A DNA stretch of 64,000 bases, taken from Leptospira sp. Its GTDB lineage: Bacteria > Spirochaetota > Leptospiria > Leptospirales > Leptospiraceae. Both the position numbers and the translations under genes were made by a program. The DNA lies in the NCBI GenBank assembly GCA_009991425.1, contig JAACWH010000024.1, forward strand, positions 1-64,000. The letters are read 5' to 3'. Positions 47,551 through 56,639 of this stretch are shown here, in pieces (position 1 is the first letter of the stretch; each line of letters opens with the position of its first letter). The notes beneath the pieces are model-generated. The model searched no databases. It was not told the origin of the DNA and saw nothing but the letters and a program-made list of their open reading frames with translations.

Positions 47551-48527
47551 TAATTTGGAATTGAAACCTTAAATTTAAATTTTTTATCTATTTCTTTGTC
47601 GGTAGTTTGGACTTTAGCTAGTATATCACCTTTTCGATAGAAAGCAAAATTCATCATTTGGCCTTCTTTCCAGGGTTGAGATATGATTAGATCCATTGTC
47701 TTTGCTTCTGTTTCATAATCTTCTAAAAATACGTTGTAAACGCCGTCATCATCTACTTCCCACTCTACAAATTCATAACCACCAATTAGTGAGTTGCCTT
47801 TAGGAGCTCGATTCACAATAATCGAGGCTAAGCTCGATTCCTTTTGAACAGATTGAACTAAGCCTGATTCAGATCTCAATTTTGTATCAGCAAAACTTTG
47901 TATCTTCCAAGGAAATTTTTGACGATTCAAGGATTGGATTACAAAAGGAATTGGTTGATTTAAGAAGGATTGGTCAGTTTTTTCCTTCTTTGTTTTAGGT
48001 TCTGTTACCAAAAGGTAGATTTTTTCCCCAGAATTCGTGATTTTTCCCGCTTCAGGAATTTGATCAATAACTGAGTCATTTGCTTCATCATCTGTAGCTT
48101 CTATATAAGTTATCCCACCGATAGAGATTGGGACGTATATTTCATTGGATAGAACCTTTTCCAATGTTTCCTTAGCTCTCGTTAAACTTTGCCCTACTAG
48201 ATTGGGAATTTCAACTCTATCATAACCTTGGTTAACTGTAAGGTATACATGAGAACCTGCCTCAATACTTTTGCCAGGAGAAACCGATTGCGAAATTATT
48301 TCGCCTTCATTTTTTTCAGGAATTCGAATCTCTTCTAAATTGACCTTAAGTCTAAGTCTGAGTAGTTCATTATGTACATTGGTATAATTCTTACCTACTA
48401 GATTTGGCATAGTCGTTTCATGTGGATTCTTGGTTCGAACCAAGATCACTAAAAATGCACCTAAGAAAAATACGACCAAGCCTAGGGTGATAAATAATAC
48501 ATATCCACGTAGTTCAAGTATCTTCAA
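47550..48527 (-). CDS. PASTA-domain membrane protein without a kinase domain
   Basis: The 325-residue protein has a short cytoplasmic N-terminus, one membrane helix (about 9-30, [22 protein letters not shown]) and two to three PASTA domains: [21 protein letters not shown] (in 40-105), [20 protein letters not shown] (110-180) and a degenerate one. A C-terminal all-beta region (about 240-325) is unrecognised. PASTA domains bind peptidoglycan fragments, usually in Ser/Thr kinases or PBPs; here no kinase or transpeptidase part exists. It lies where Firmicutes carry prkC, between fmt and rpe. Confidence 0.83.
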   Translation of the reverse strand: MKILELRGYVLFITLGLVVFFLGAFLVILVRTKNPHETTMPNLVGKNYTNVHNELLRLRLKVNLEEIRIPEKNEGEIISQSVSPGKSIEAGSHVYLTVNQGYDRVEIPNLVGQSLTRAKETLEKVLSNEIYVPISIGGITYIEATDDEANDSVIDQIPEAGKITNSGEKIYLLVTEPKTKKEKTDQSFLNQPIPFVIQSLNRQKFPWKIQSFADTKLRSESGLVQSVQKESSLASIIVNRAPKGNSLIGGYEFVEWEVDDDGVYNVFLEDYETEAKTMDLIISQPWKEGQMMNFAFYRKGDILAKVQTTDKEIDKKFKFKVSIPN

Positions 48528-49468
48528 TTGAATTTCTCACTTTCTAACGGCTTATTGCCGTTGATAAAATCTATTATTGACATAGGTTTCTTTCCTTCTG
48601 GATGAACCTTTGTGATAGCTATCATTTTTTTATCCCCACAGAATACGAAAAGAGATTTTTTATTGGGAAGGTAGATGGTTCCTGGTTTTTCCGATGGTAG
48701 GAGCTCAGTAGTTTCTTCACTAGGTAGAATGGATTCTAGGATTAGTATTTTTTTCCCTTTAAAATCTGTATAAGCATAAGGATTTGGGTTCAAGGCACGA
48801 ATTTGATTGTGGATTTCAAATGCTGTTTTATTCCAGTCTATGATTCTATCTTCTGGTTTGATCTTCTTGCAAAAGCTTGCGAGCGAATGATCTTGAGGCT
48901 GGGAGGGAAATCCTTCCTTATGGTATTCTAAGAGAGACAATAGTGCAGCTAGTCCCTCTTCTGTGATTTTATCTAAAATCTGACCAGATGTATCATTGAT
49001 GCCAATGGGAAATTCTTTTTTGATAATAATATCACCTGAGTCTACCTCCTTCGCTAAAAATTGAATCGTTAGTCCACCAATTGAATCTCCATTTAAAATA
49101 GAAGTTTGAACAGGAGATGCACCTCGGTATTTAGGAAGTAAACTTCCATGTATATTGATACTTCCTAATTTTGGAATTTTATAAATTTCTTCTGGAATGA
49201 TTGAGCCATACGCATAAACAAGATGTAAATCACATTCAATAGATTTTAATTGCGATTGAAGATCTGAATCTTTTAAGCTATTTGGTTGGAATACTGTTAT
49301 ATTTTTTGATAGAGCGTATTCTTTTATTTCGCTTGGAACTGGACTTCTATTTCGTCCCTTCGGCTTATCGGGATTAGTTACTATAAAAACTATCTCATGT
49401 TCTGATTCAGCTAATTCTTTTAGTAGGTCCAGTGCATGTTTGGGTGTTCCAAAATATCCTATTTTCAT
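48524..49468 (-). CDS. fmt: Methionyl-tRNA formyltransferase
   Basis: The 314-residue enzyme formylates initiator Met-tRNA using 10-formyl-THF. It has the formyltransferase active site SINIHGSLLPKYRGASPVQ (Asn, His) and the Asp in EVDSGDI, preceded by a Rossmann core (KIGYFGTPKHALDLL); a C-terminal OB-like tRNA-binding domain begins near residue 208. A strong AGGAGG lies 7 bases before the ATG. Peptide deformylase, often adjacent, is not in the window. Confidence 0.97.
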   Translation of the reverse strand: MKIGYFGTPKHALDLLKELAESEHEIVFIVTNPDKPKGRNRSPVPSEIKEYALSKNITVFQPNSLKDSDLQSQLKSIECDLHLVYAYGSIIPEEIYKIPKLGSINIHGSLLPKYRGASPVQTSILNGDSIGGLTIQFLAKEVDSGDIIIKKEFPIGINDTSGQILDKITEEGLAALLSLLEYHKEGFPSQPQDHSLASFCKKIKPEDRIIDWNKTAFEIHNQIRALNPNPYAYTDFKGKKILILESILPSEETTELLPSEKPGTIYLPNKKSLFVFCGDKKMIAITKVHPEGKKPMSIIDFINGNKPLESEKFN

Positions 49469-49515
49469 TTATTCCTCCTGTATTTTGTTAATAAATTATT
49501 TTAAATCAATCTTTT

Positions 49516-51468
49516 TCAAATTAAATCCAAAGGATCAAAATCTATTTCTAGATATACTTTTGAATTAGCCTTCCACTTGCTTTGAATTATTTTTACTAGT
49601 TCTCTAGTTTTTTCATGAGTAGCAGTTTTGATTAGAATATGATTTCTAAAGTATTTATCCATTTTATAAAAAGGACAAGGAGAAGGACCCAAAACTGTTA
49701 AGCTTGTGTCCATATGAGTTTTGATAATCTCAGCGATAGTCGTGATTTCTTTATTTGAAAGCTCTTCTTCTGTTGATCGAATAACGAGTCTTAGTAATTT
49801 TACAAAAGGAGGTAGATTCATTTCTCTTCGAAATTGAATTTCATCCTGGTAAAATCCATCATAGTCTTGGTTCACTGCTTTTATAAGCACTGGATGTTTG
49901 GGGTCATGTGCTTCAATTAGAACGATTCCTTTCTTAGAACTTCTGCCTGCGCGTCCAGCAACCTGAGTGAGTAAAGAAAATACTCTTTCATTAGCGCGAA
50001 AATCTGGAATCCCGAGTCCTTGGTTAGCATTGATTACACCAACTAAGGTTACATTGGGAACATCTAAGCCTTTTGCAATCATTTGAGTTCCAGTTAGGAT
50101 ATCTAATTCTCCATTGTATAAACGTGTAAGAATTCCATTTAAAATACTGTGGTTTTTAGAAGTATCCTGATCTAGGCGTTCTATCTTTGTATCAGGAATT
50201 GCTGTTAGTAAGAATTCTTCAAGCTTTTGGGTTCCGGAGCCAATTAATTCTAGTTTTTTATGTTGGGTTTTTAATTTTTCAAAAGATTCTTTATAGCCAC
50301 AAATATGGCATTGGACTATTCCATTTTTATGATAGCATAGATTAGTTGAGCAATTGGGACAACCTAATGTTTTGTTTTCGTCTGAAGAGTAAACAAATGG
50401 TGCATAACCCCTTCTATTTAAAAGTAGTATCGTCTGCTCTTTTTTGGCTGATTGTTGTTTAATTGCTTGTAATAATTCAAAGCCAACAGCTCCTTCGGAC
50501 TCTTTTTTTTGTATTAATTTAACAAGCGGTAGATTTGACGATGTAACAGCTCGATTCTTTAATTCGTAGAATTTTATTTTATTTTTTTTAGCTAAATAAA
50601 ATGTCTCTATTGATGGTGTTGCAGAACCCAAAACCATCATTCCTTGGGATTTTGTTATTCTATAATGTGCAATTTGTTTCGTATGGTATCTTGGACTTGA
50701 ATTTTCCTTGTAAGATGAATCATGCTCTTCATCAATAATCACCAAACCAAGATTTGATACAGGTGCGAAAACAGCTGATCTAGTTCCTACAGCAATCCTT
50801 TTATCACCTTTTAACAGTCCTTGGTAGGCTCTAAACCTCTGAGATGTCTTTAAAGCAGAATGTAGTAAAGCTAAATCTTTAGGAAAAATTGTCTCCAGTT
50901 TTTTCAAAATATGATAAGTAAGTGTTATTTCTGGAACAAGAAAAATAATGGATCGATCTGTTTTTTGTAAAATTTCCCGCATCAAATGAATGTAAATTTC
51001 TGTTTTGCCCGAACCAGTAATTCCATAGATCAAATGCGTAGAGGCGGTTTTCCCAAATTCAGCAATAATATTCTGGTAAGCATGATTCTGTTCATTATTC
51101 AACTCTTTAAATGAAGCATCTACATCTACTATAGGCTCTTCTTCTCGAATCAATCTGCGTCCTTGAGGAATCATTCGAAACAAAGATTCACCAAGTCCAG
51201 CAAGGTAGGTAGACTGCATCCAATTGGCAAGATCCCATTGATCTTCATTGATTATAGGTGAAGCATCTACTAATTTTATGACAGGTTTAATTTTGAAATT
51301 AGGTTCGTTGCTATGAATTCCACTTATAATACCAGTTAATTTTTTATTTCTAACTTCAACTTCTACTCTTGCACCTCTTTTTGCATTAGAATATTTATCT
51401 GGCAAAAGATATGTAAGTATTTCATTATTCATAGGCAGATCTACAACTACATCTGCATACGAAATCAC
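49516..51468 (-). CDS. priA: Primosomal replication-restart helicase PriA (one zinc site missing)
   Basis: At 650 residues it is a short PriA. The N-terminal DNA-binding region (about 1-110) and helicase lobes are clear: Walker A GITGSGKTEIY, DEEHD, LLNRRGYAPF and QVAGRAGRSSKKG. Between the lobes, E. coli PriA has four Cys pairs binding two zincs. Here only the second and third pairs remain (CPNC and CHIC, one zinc site); the first and fourth, which form the other site, are replaced by non-Cys residues. PriA reloads the replisome at stalled forks. It shares one base with the upstream UDG-like gene. Confidence 0.95.
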   Translation of the reverse strand: MISYADVVVDLPMNNEILTYLLPDKYSNAKRGARVEVEVRNKKLTGIISGIHSNEPNFKIKPVIKLVDASPIINEDQWDLANWMQSTYLAGLGESLFRMIPQGRRLIREEEPIVDVDASFKELNNEQNHAYQNIIAEFGKTASTHLIYGITGSGKTEIYIHLMREILQKTDRSIIFLVPEITLTYHILKKLETIFPKDLALLHSALKTSQRFRAYQGLLKGDKRIAVGTRSAVFAPVSNLGLVIIDEEHDSSYKENSSPRYHTKQIAHYRITKSQGMMVLGSATPSIETFYLAKKNKIKFYELKNRAVTSSNLPLVKLIQKKESEGAVGFELLQAIKQQSAKKEQTILLLNRRGYAPFVYSSDENKTLGCPNCSTNLCYHKNGIVQCHICGYKESFEKLKTQHKKLELIGSGTQKLEEFLLTAIPDTKIERLDQDTSKNHSILNGILTRLYNGELDILTGTQMIAKGLDVPNVTLVGVINANQGLGIPDFRANERVFSLLTQVAGRAGRSSKKGIVLIEAHDPKHPVLIKAVNQDYDGFYQDEIQFRREMNLPPFVKLLRLVIRSTEEELSNKEITTIAEIIKTHMDTSLTVLGPSPCPFYKMDKYFRNHILIKTATHEKTRELVKIIQSKWKANSKVYLEIDFDPLDLI

Positions 51469-52283
51469 TAAAGTTCTCCTGTTAGTTTAACAAGTTTCTG
51501 AATATGTTCTTTCATTTCAGAAAAGATTTTATTAAAATCAGAGTCGGATTTATTTTTGGCAAATGCAAGCGCTTCAGGTGAACGAGTTATTAAAAATGGA
51601 ATTTTGATTTGATTAGTAAAATTCCAATTCATAACTTTGCCTTGATTTTTTTTACAGAAATCAGCTTCCCACCTAAGGACTGCAGATGAACCTAAAACTA
51701 AAATTGCTTTAATTCCTTCTTTTGTGATTGTCTCCAGGATTTGCGAATCGCATTCTTCACTGCGCTGCTTCCATTGCTCTGGAGAACTCTTTTGATTGAA
51801 ATGGCAACCTGGATACTCTTGGTAAAAAAATTCTTCATAATTTTCTTTGATACTATCGAGGATTATATCACCAAATAATGATTCTATTTCTTGAGTTCTA
51901 AATATTATTTTGTTAGATCTTTTTGCAAAAGCTGCTGATTTCAAACGCGAATTTCCTGAATAGTGAAGTATCAATAATTTTTTTCGGCCTCGCTGAAGAA
52001 ATGAACGTATGCCCCTTTCTCTATCTATACATCTTTTACAAGAAAAGTTTCTTGTTAAGTAGTGATCAACTGCAACGACTTCGCCCTCAGGATTGAGAAT
52101 TGTTTTATCTGGTAAATGGAAATGATCTTTGGCAATAGGTTTAAATACGAAAGGAATTTCACCTGGAAAGGGTTCTGTTTTGAAATTATGAATTGGTAGG
52201 TTTTCGTTATTTAATAAAAAATAACTATCCCTCAAAATGGATTCTAATTGATTTAAACGTGATTTATATTCAATTGATTTCAT
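51468..52283 (-). CDS. Uracil-DNA-glycosylase-superfamily-like protein with four cluster cysteines, catalytic motifs absent
   Basis: The start is ATG 52283, one base after the upstream stop, giving 271 residues. The pattern of FeS-type UDGs is visible: CKRC (C82, C85), then GC and EC (C160, C178; 17 residues between) flanking a PxxW-rich segment, followed by IKAILVLGSSAVL, equivalent to the UDG strand-helix after the fourth Cys. Motif A (GEAPG...D in active enzymes) reads LILHYSGNSR, and the late His-Pro motif reads RSPEAL. So an FeS-bearing, probably non-glycosylase relative. It sits immediately upstream of priA, suggesting a DNA role. Confidence 0.55.
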   Translation of the reverse strand: MKSIEYKSRLNQLESILRDSYFLLNNENLPIHNFKTEPFPGEIPFVFKPIAKDHFHLPDKTILNPEGEVVAVDHYLTRNFSCKRCIDRERGIRSFLQRGRKKLLILHYSGNSRLKSAAFAKRSNKIIFRTQEIESLFGDIILDSIKENYEEFFYQEYPGCHFNQKSSPEQWKQRSEECDSQILETITKEGIKAILVLGSSAVLRWEADFCKKNQGKVMNWNFTNQIKIPFLITRSPEALAFAKNKSDSDFNKIFSEMKEHIQKLVKLTGEL

Positions 52284-52284
52284 T

Positions 52285-53628
52285 TCAATCCGAGAAACTC
52301 TCAATAGGAATATTTAGATTTTTTATTTTACGATATAAATGTGTTCTTTCTATACCTAATATCTTGCTAGCTTTAGTTACATTTCCTTCACATGTTTGCA
52401 ATGTCTTAAAAATATATTGCCTTTCAAATTCGTCCTTAGCCGACTTTAAATCTCCTTTTGCGATCATTTCGTTCGCCTTCTTAAAACCAACTAAAGATTC
52501 TTTTACATCTTTGCTTGTTATGTTTTCAGTAGGAACCATTATAGAAAGTCTTTCTATAACATTTTTTAGTTCTCTAATATTTCCAGGCCAAAAATGATTT
52601 ACTAAAACTGTTATTGCTTCATTTTCTAATATTTTAGAAGAAAGATTATTTTCTGTTATAGACTTTTTTAAATAATGCTCAACTAGAATTGGGATATCTT
52701 GTTTTCTTTCTCTTAAGGGAGGAAGATTTATAGGAATTACATTTAAGCGGTAGTATAGATCTTCTCTAAATTTTCCCTCCTTAATAGCATCTTCAACTGG
52801 AATATTTGTTGCAGCAATCACTCTAACATCAACCGTAATTGTCTCGGTGCCACCAACTCTTTCAAATCTTTGCTCTTGTAATACTCTTAGAACTTTTGCT
52901 TGTGTTGCAAGGGACATGTCACAGATCTCATCTAAGAAAATAGTTCCTTGGTTTGCAAGTTCAAAGCGTCCGATTTTTCTATCAATCGCTCCTGTGAAAG
53001 CTCCTTTCTCATGACCAAATAATTCTGATTCTATGAGTTCTTCAGGTATAGCCGCACAATTTAATTCAACAAAATTTTGATCTTTTCGTTTTGAATTTTT
53101 AAAAATAGCTTTAGCAACTAATTCCTTGCCCGTACCGTTTTCACCATAAATAAAAACACGAGCGTTAGTCGAGGCTGCTTGTGAAATTGCAAATTTAACT
53201 TTTTTAATACCAGATGATTCTCCTAAGATTTCGTCAAACTCAAGTGTAAATCCAGGAATATCGTTGCTGTCTTTCTTTTGAACTGCCAAATCAATTGTTG
53301 ACAATACTTTTTCAATCGAAAGTGGCTTTTCTAGAAAATCCACAGCTCCTTTTTTTGTAGCATTTACAGCTAGTTCAATAGTAGCATGACCAGAAATCAT
53401 TAGAACTGGTATAGTTGGATAAATTTTTCTGCATTCATCAAGTAATTGAAGACCATCATCTTTACCGATCCATACATCTAACATAATAAGGTCAGGACGA
53501 TCCTTTTGCAAAGACTTTATAAGTGACTTCCCTGTGGCAAAATCTTCAACAGTATGTTCCTCATCTTCTAAAATTGCCTTTAAGGATTTTCGAATATCTT
53601 TTTCATCATCACAAATAAATATTTTCAC
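52285..53628 (-). CDS. NtrX/NtrC-family sigma-54-dependent response regulator
   Basis: The 447-residue protein has a receiver (1-120; acidic pair Asp7/Asp8, phospho-acceptor Asp51 in IMLDVWIG), a central AAA+ domain with Walker A GENGTGKE, the sigma-54-contacting GAFTGA loop and Walker B GTIFLDEI, and a C-terminal Fis-type HTH (EGNVTKASKILGIERTHLYRKI). It should activate RpoN-dependent promoters when phosphorylated by the adjacent NtrY-like kinase, whose stop codon it overlaps by one base. rpoN itself is three genes upstream on the same strand. Target genes cannot be read from the window. Confidence 0.95.
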   Translation of the reverse strand: MKIFICDDEKDIRKSLKAILEDEEHTVEDFATGKSLIKSLQKDRPDLIMLDVWIGKDDGLQLLDECRKIYPTIPVLMISGHATIELAVNATKKGAVDFLEKPLSIEKVLSTIDLAVQKKDSNDIPGFTLEFDEILGESSGIKKVKFAISQAASTNARVFIYGENGTGKELVAKAIFKNSKRKDQNFVELNCAAIPEELIESELFGHEKGAFTGAIDRKIGRFELANQGTIFLDEICDMSLATQAKVLRVLQEQRFERVGGTETITVDVRVIAATNIPVEDAIKEGKFREDLYYRLNVIPINLPPLRERKQDIPILVEHYLKKSITENNLSSKILENEAITVLVNHFWPGNIRELKNVIERLSIMVPTENITSKDVKESLVGFKKANEMIAKGDLKSAKDEFERQYIFKTLQTCEGNVTKASKILGIERTHLYRKIKNLNIPIESFSD

Positions 53629-55430
53629 TATATCGCCTCAGATAAACTCAATGGTAATTGAATAATAAATTTACAACCACCCAATAGTGAGTCTTCCACT
53701 AAGATATGTCCATGATGATCAATGATTGTTTTTTGAACAATAGCAAGTCCAATTCCTGAACCATGTTTTTCTTTTGTAGAGTAATAGGGTTCGAATACTT
53801 TTTTCTTTAACTCTGGAGTAAGCCCAGGACCAGAATCTTCAATGGTAATCGACACTATTCTTCTCATTACTTTTCGATCTAATTTTGAAGATACAACAAT
53901 TTTTTGTTTCGAAATATCTTCATTAGATTCTTCGATTGCCTCAACTGCATTTTTTATTAGATTGTTAATTACTCCTAAAAATAATCTTCGATCTAAAAAT
54001 ACCTCTGGTAAGGAAGAATTAAATTTCGATTGGATTTGGATATCAGTTGATTCTTGGAATAGACGAATAGATTCCTCTAGAATTGGGTTTAATTTTTGGT
54101 TAATTAAAGTTGGAACTGGCATCCTAGCAAATTCTGAAAACTCTTTAACTAAATGTTCTAAAACCCTTACCTGATTGATTATAGTCTCAGTTGAATCTAA
54201 AATAATCTCTTTTAATTTGTCTGGATTAGTATTAGAAATATATTTTTTTCTAATTCTTTCAGTAGATAATAAGATCGGAGTAAGTGGATTTTTAATTTCA
54301 TGAGCCATTCTTTGAGCAACTTCTTTCCATGCGGCAACTCTTTGAATATGCATTAATTCTTCATTCTTAGATTTTAAATCCTTAACCATTTGATTGAATG
54401 AAGCAATTAAGATTCCCATTTCTCCTTCTTCTTTTAAGTTTAAAGTTACATTTTGGTCACCAGATGATACTTTTTGTGTAGCATTCGCCAAAGTAATTAT
54501 GGGATTAGAAATATTTCTAGCAAAAATAAATGAGAAAAATACTGAAAAAGCAAACATGAAAACTGAAAAAATTCCTATCGCCAAGCGAGCACTAGATGGA
54601 ATTTTTTCTTTCCAAAGATTTAAAGCTTCATATGAATTTCTAATGGATACTATATTGTATACGTGTTGTGTGTTATTAAGGTGTATTTTTTTGCCAATTA
54701 GTATATATCCTTTTGGATTCCAATCTAATTTAAAAAGAACAAGAATTTTATCATTTTTGTATAGAGTATAGTTTGGTATTTCTGAGTATTCATTCCTTAT
54801 AAAATTATTAGAAGGTATTTTTTCCTTTAATGCAGTTGTTTCTAAAATTGATTTTCCTTTAGGATCAAATAATCCAATATAATAATTTACATAATCCATA
54901 ATATCTAAAGTAATAGCTTTTTTTAAAAATTCTTCTTCTGAAAAATTACGATTATTCATCCAATCTTTAAGAATTCGAACTTTTTGTTCTAATTCTATTC
55001 TATCATCTAGCTCTTCTTTTTTTATTATTTCCATACTTGAGTTTAAAGCATTAGTGATATCTATTCTATAAAGGGTTTCTATCATTTTACCTGTTAAATT
55101 TGATGAAAGAATAAAAATAGGAATTGAAGGCAATAAAGCAACAAAAAGAAAGGCGAGTGTCAATCGATAACGAATTGAACTACGGATTTTCCCAGTTTCT
55201 TTATTTCTCTTGTTTCTGTATATGTAAGATACGCTAACAGAAAGTATAAAAAATGGAAGAATGAAGATAATATAAGTATCTAATTTATTTAAAATTTGGA
55301 TTTCTTCTCGACCTGAGAAATAAAAAAATTCTGCAAAAAAAATTCCTATTAGTATACTAAATGAAAAAACGAAAAAATCTCTTACGTAATATCGCAGTTC
55401 TTCATTTTTAATAATTTTAAATTTTAACAT
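53628..55430 (-). CDS. NtrY-like membrane sensor histidine kinase
   Basis: The 600-residue protein has two N-terminal membrane segments (about 15-70), a third near 90-112, a periplasmic sensor region (about 115-285), a further membrane helix (about 285-308), a HAMP domain (ISNPIITLANATQKVSSGD), and a DHp/ATPase core with phospho-His in AHEIKNPLTPI. It also has the N box NLIKNAVEAIEE and G boxes DSGPGLTP and GSGIGLAIV. This is the NtrY layout without an obvious PAS domain. It pairs with the NtrX-like regulator downstream. The signal sensed is unknown; proteobacterial NtrY has been linked to redox or nitrogen state. Confidence 0.92.
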   Translation of the reverse strand: MLKFKIIKNEELRYYVRDFFVFSFSILIGIFFAEFFYFSGREEIQILNKLDTYIIFILPFFILSVSVSYIYRNKRNKETGKIRSSIRYRLTLAFLFVALLPSIPIFILSSNLTGKMIETLYRIDITNALNSSMEIIKKEELDDRIELEQKVRILKDWMNNRNFSEEEFLKKAITLDIMDYVNYYIGLFDPKGKSILETTALKEKIPSNNFIRNEYSEIPNYTLYKNDKILVLFKLDWNPKGYILIGKKIHLNNTQHVYNIVSIRNSYEALNLWKEKIPSSARLAIGIFSVFMFAFSVFFSFIFARNISNPIITLANATQKVSSGDQNVTLNLKEEGEMGILIASFNQMVKDLKSKNEELMHIQRVAAWKEVAQRMAHEIKNPLTPILLSTERIRKKYISNTNPDKLKEIILDSTETIINQVRVLEHLVKEFSEFARMPVPTLINQKLNPILEESIRLFQESTDIQIQSKFNSSLPEVFLDRRLFLGVINNLIKNAVEAIEESNEDISKQKIVVSSKLDRKVMRRIVSITIEDSGPGLTPELKKKVFEPYYSTKEKHGSGIGLAIVQKTIIDHHGHILVEDSLLGGCKFIIQLPLSLSEAI

Positions 55431-55432
55431 TC

Positions 55433-55699
55433 TTAAACTACAAAATTAGTTTCTACTAATTCAGCGAGTTTCTCTATAGCCTCTTCTTCTTTATCACCCT
55501 CAGCTATAATTGTAAATTCGGCTCCTGGTCCTAAAGCTAACATCATTAAGCCTAAAATTGATTTCCCATTTACAGTTACTTGATCTCTAACAACAGAAAT
55601 CTCACAAGGAAAGAGCGAAGCTATCTTTACAAAAACAGATGCTGGTCTAGCATGTAATCCGTTACTATCAGAATTAATTTTTGCCAGGTGTTGTTTCAA
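55433..55699 (-). CDS. HPr phosphocarrier protein
   Basis: The 88-residue HPr has both regulatory sites: His16 in GLHARPAS (phosphorylated by Enzyme I) and Ser47 in NGKSILGLMML (phosphorylated by HprK). Start ATG 55699 overlaps the hprK end by 26 bases; no later start leaves the conserved N-terminal strand. No PTS Enzyme I or sugar EII gene is in the window, so the pair may act as a regulatory PTS coupled to sigma-54 and envelope genes, as proposed in Proteobacteria with the same gene order. Confidence 0.93.
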   Translation of the reverse strand: MKQHLAKINSDSNGLHARPASVFVKIASLFPCEISVVRDQVTVNGKSILGLMMLALGPGAEFTIIAEGDKEEEAIEKLAELVETNFVV

Positions 55700-56636
55700 T
55701 TTGACTCTGTTTTATATACTGTGTTAATTTTTTATTGAATTCTTGAGCAGAATTCTTTCCCATTTTCTTTAAGCGCTGATTCATTGCAGCAGTTTCAACT
55801 ATAATTGGTATATTTCTTCCTGGTTTCACTGGTAGCTCAATAAATGGAATTTGTAAACCAAGAATTTCTTCTGTAAGATTATCAATTCCCGTTCTGTCAA
55901 ATTCTAAAGTATCATCCCAGTCTTTCAAATTAATTATTAATTCAATGATCTTATGATCTCTAACTGAACCTACTCCAAAAATATCTTTGATATTAATAAT
56001 TCCCATTCCTCTAATTTCCATATGGTGGCGCAGTAAATCTGAACAGGATCCAATTAAATAGCTTTCAGAGAGACGACGAATTTCTACCATATCATCTGCA
56101 ACAAGTCTATGTCCTCTTTCAATTAATTCAAGAGCTGTTTCACTTTTCCCAACACCAGACTTTCCAGTTAATAAAATACCAATTCCATACACTTCAATTA
56201 ATACTCCATGTCGAACAGTTCTTGGAGCTAAGGAACGGTCTAGAATCTGTGATATTAGGGTAATAAATTTATGCGTAGATATCTTAGATATAAACAAAGG
56301 TATATCTTTACTGATACACATTTCCACAAAGATAGGAGATGGAGGATTACCATGCGTGAATACTATACAATTAAGATGATAGGAAAAAAATAATTCTGAG
56401 ATATGCTTTAATTGAGTTTCATCAAGGGAATTTAAATAAGCCCATTCTCCTTTTCCAAAAACTTGGATTCTATCATGAGCAAAAAAATCAAAAAATCCTG
56501 TTAAAGATAAACCTGGTCTATTTATTTCAGAATTAGAAATTCTATTTCCTAAACCTTTATCACCTGCTATGACTTCTAATTCAAGTTCATCGTGTTCTCT
56601 CATTATCGTCTCAACTGTAATTCCTGGAACTGGCAT
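55674..56636 (-). CDS. hprK: HPr kinase/phosphorylase
   Basis: The 320-residue bifunctional HprK phosphorylates and dephosphorylates HPr Ser47. The N-terminal domain spans about 1-130, and the catalytic domain has the P-loop GKSGVGKSETALEL, VADDMVEI and the signature MEIRGMGIINIKDIFG. The ending MNQRLKKMG is typical. It starts 3 bases after rpoN and overlaps HPr. Together with HPr it forms the Ser-phosphorylation switch. Confidence 0.96.
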   Translation of the reverse strand: MPVPGITVETIMREHDELELEVIAGDKGLGNRISNSEINRPGLSLTGFFDFFAHDRIQVFGKGEWAYLNSLDETQLKHISELFFSYHLNCIVFTHGNPPSPIFVEMCISKDIPLFISKISTHKFITLISQILDRSLAPRTVRHGVLIEVYGIGILLTGKSGVGKSETALELIERGHRLVADDMVEIRRLSESYLIGSCSDLLRHHMEIRGMGIINIKDIFGVGSVRDHKIIELIINLKDWDDTLEFDRTGIDNLTEEILGLQIPFIELPVKPGRNIPIIVETAAMNQRLKKMGKNSAQEFNKKLTQYIKQSQIETTPGKN

Positions 56637-56639
56637 ACT

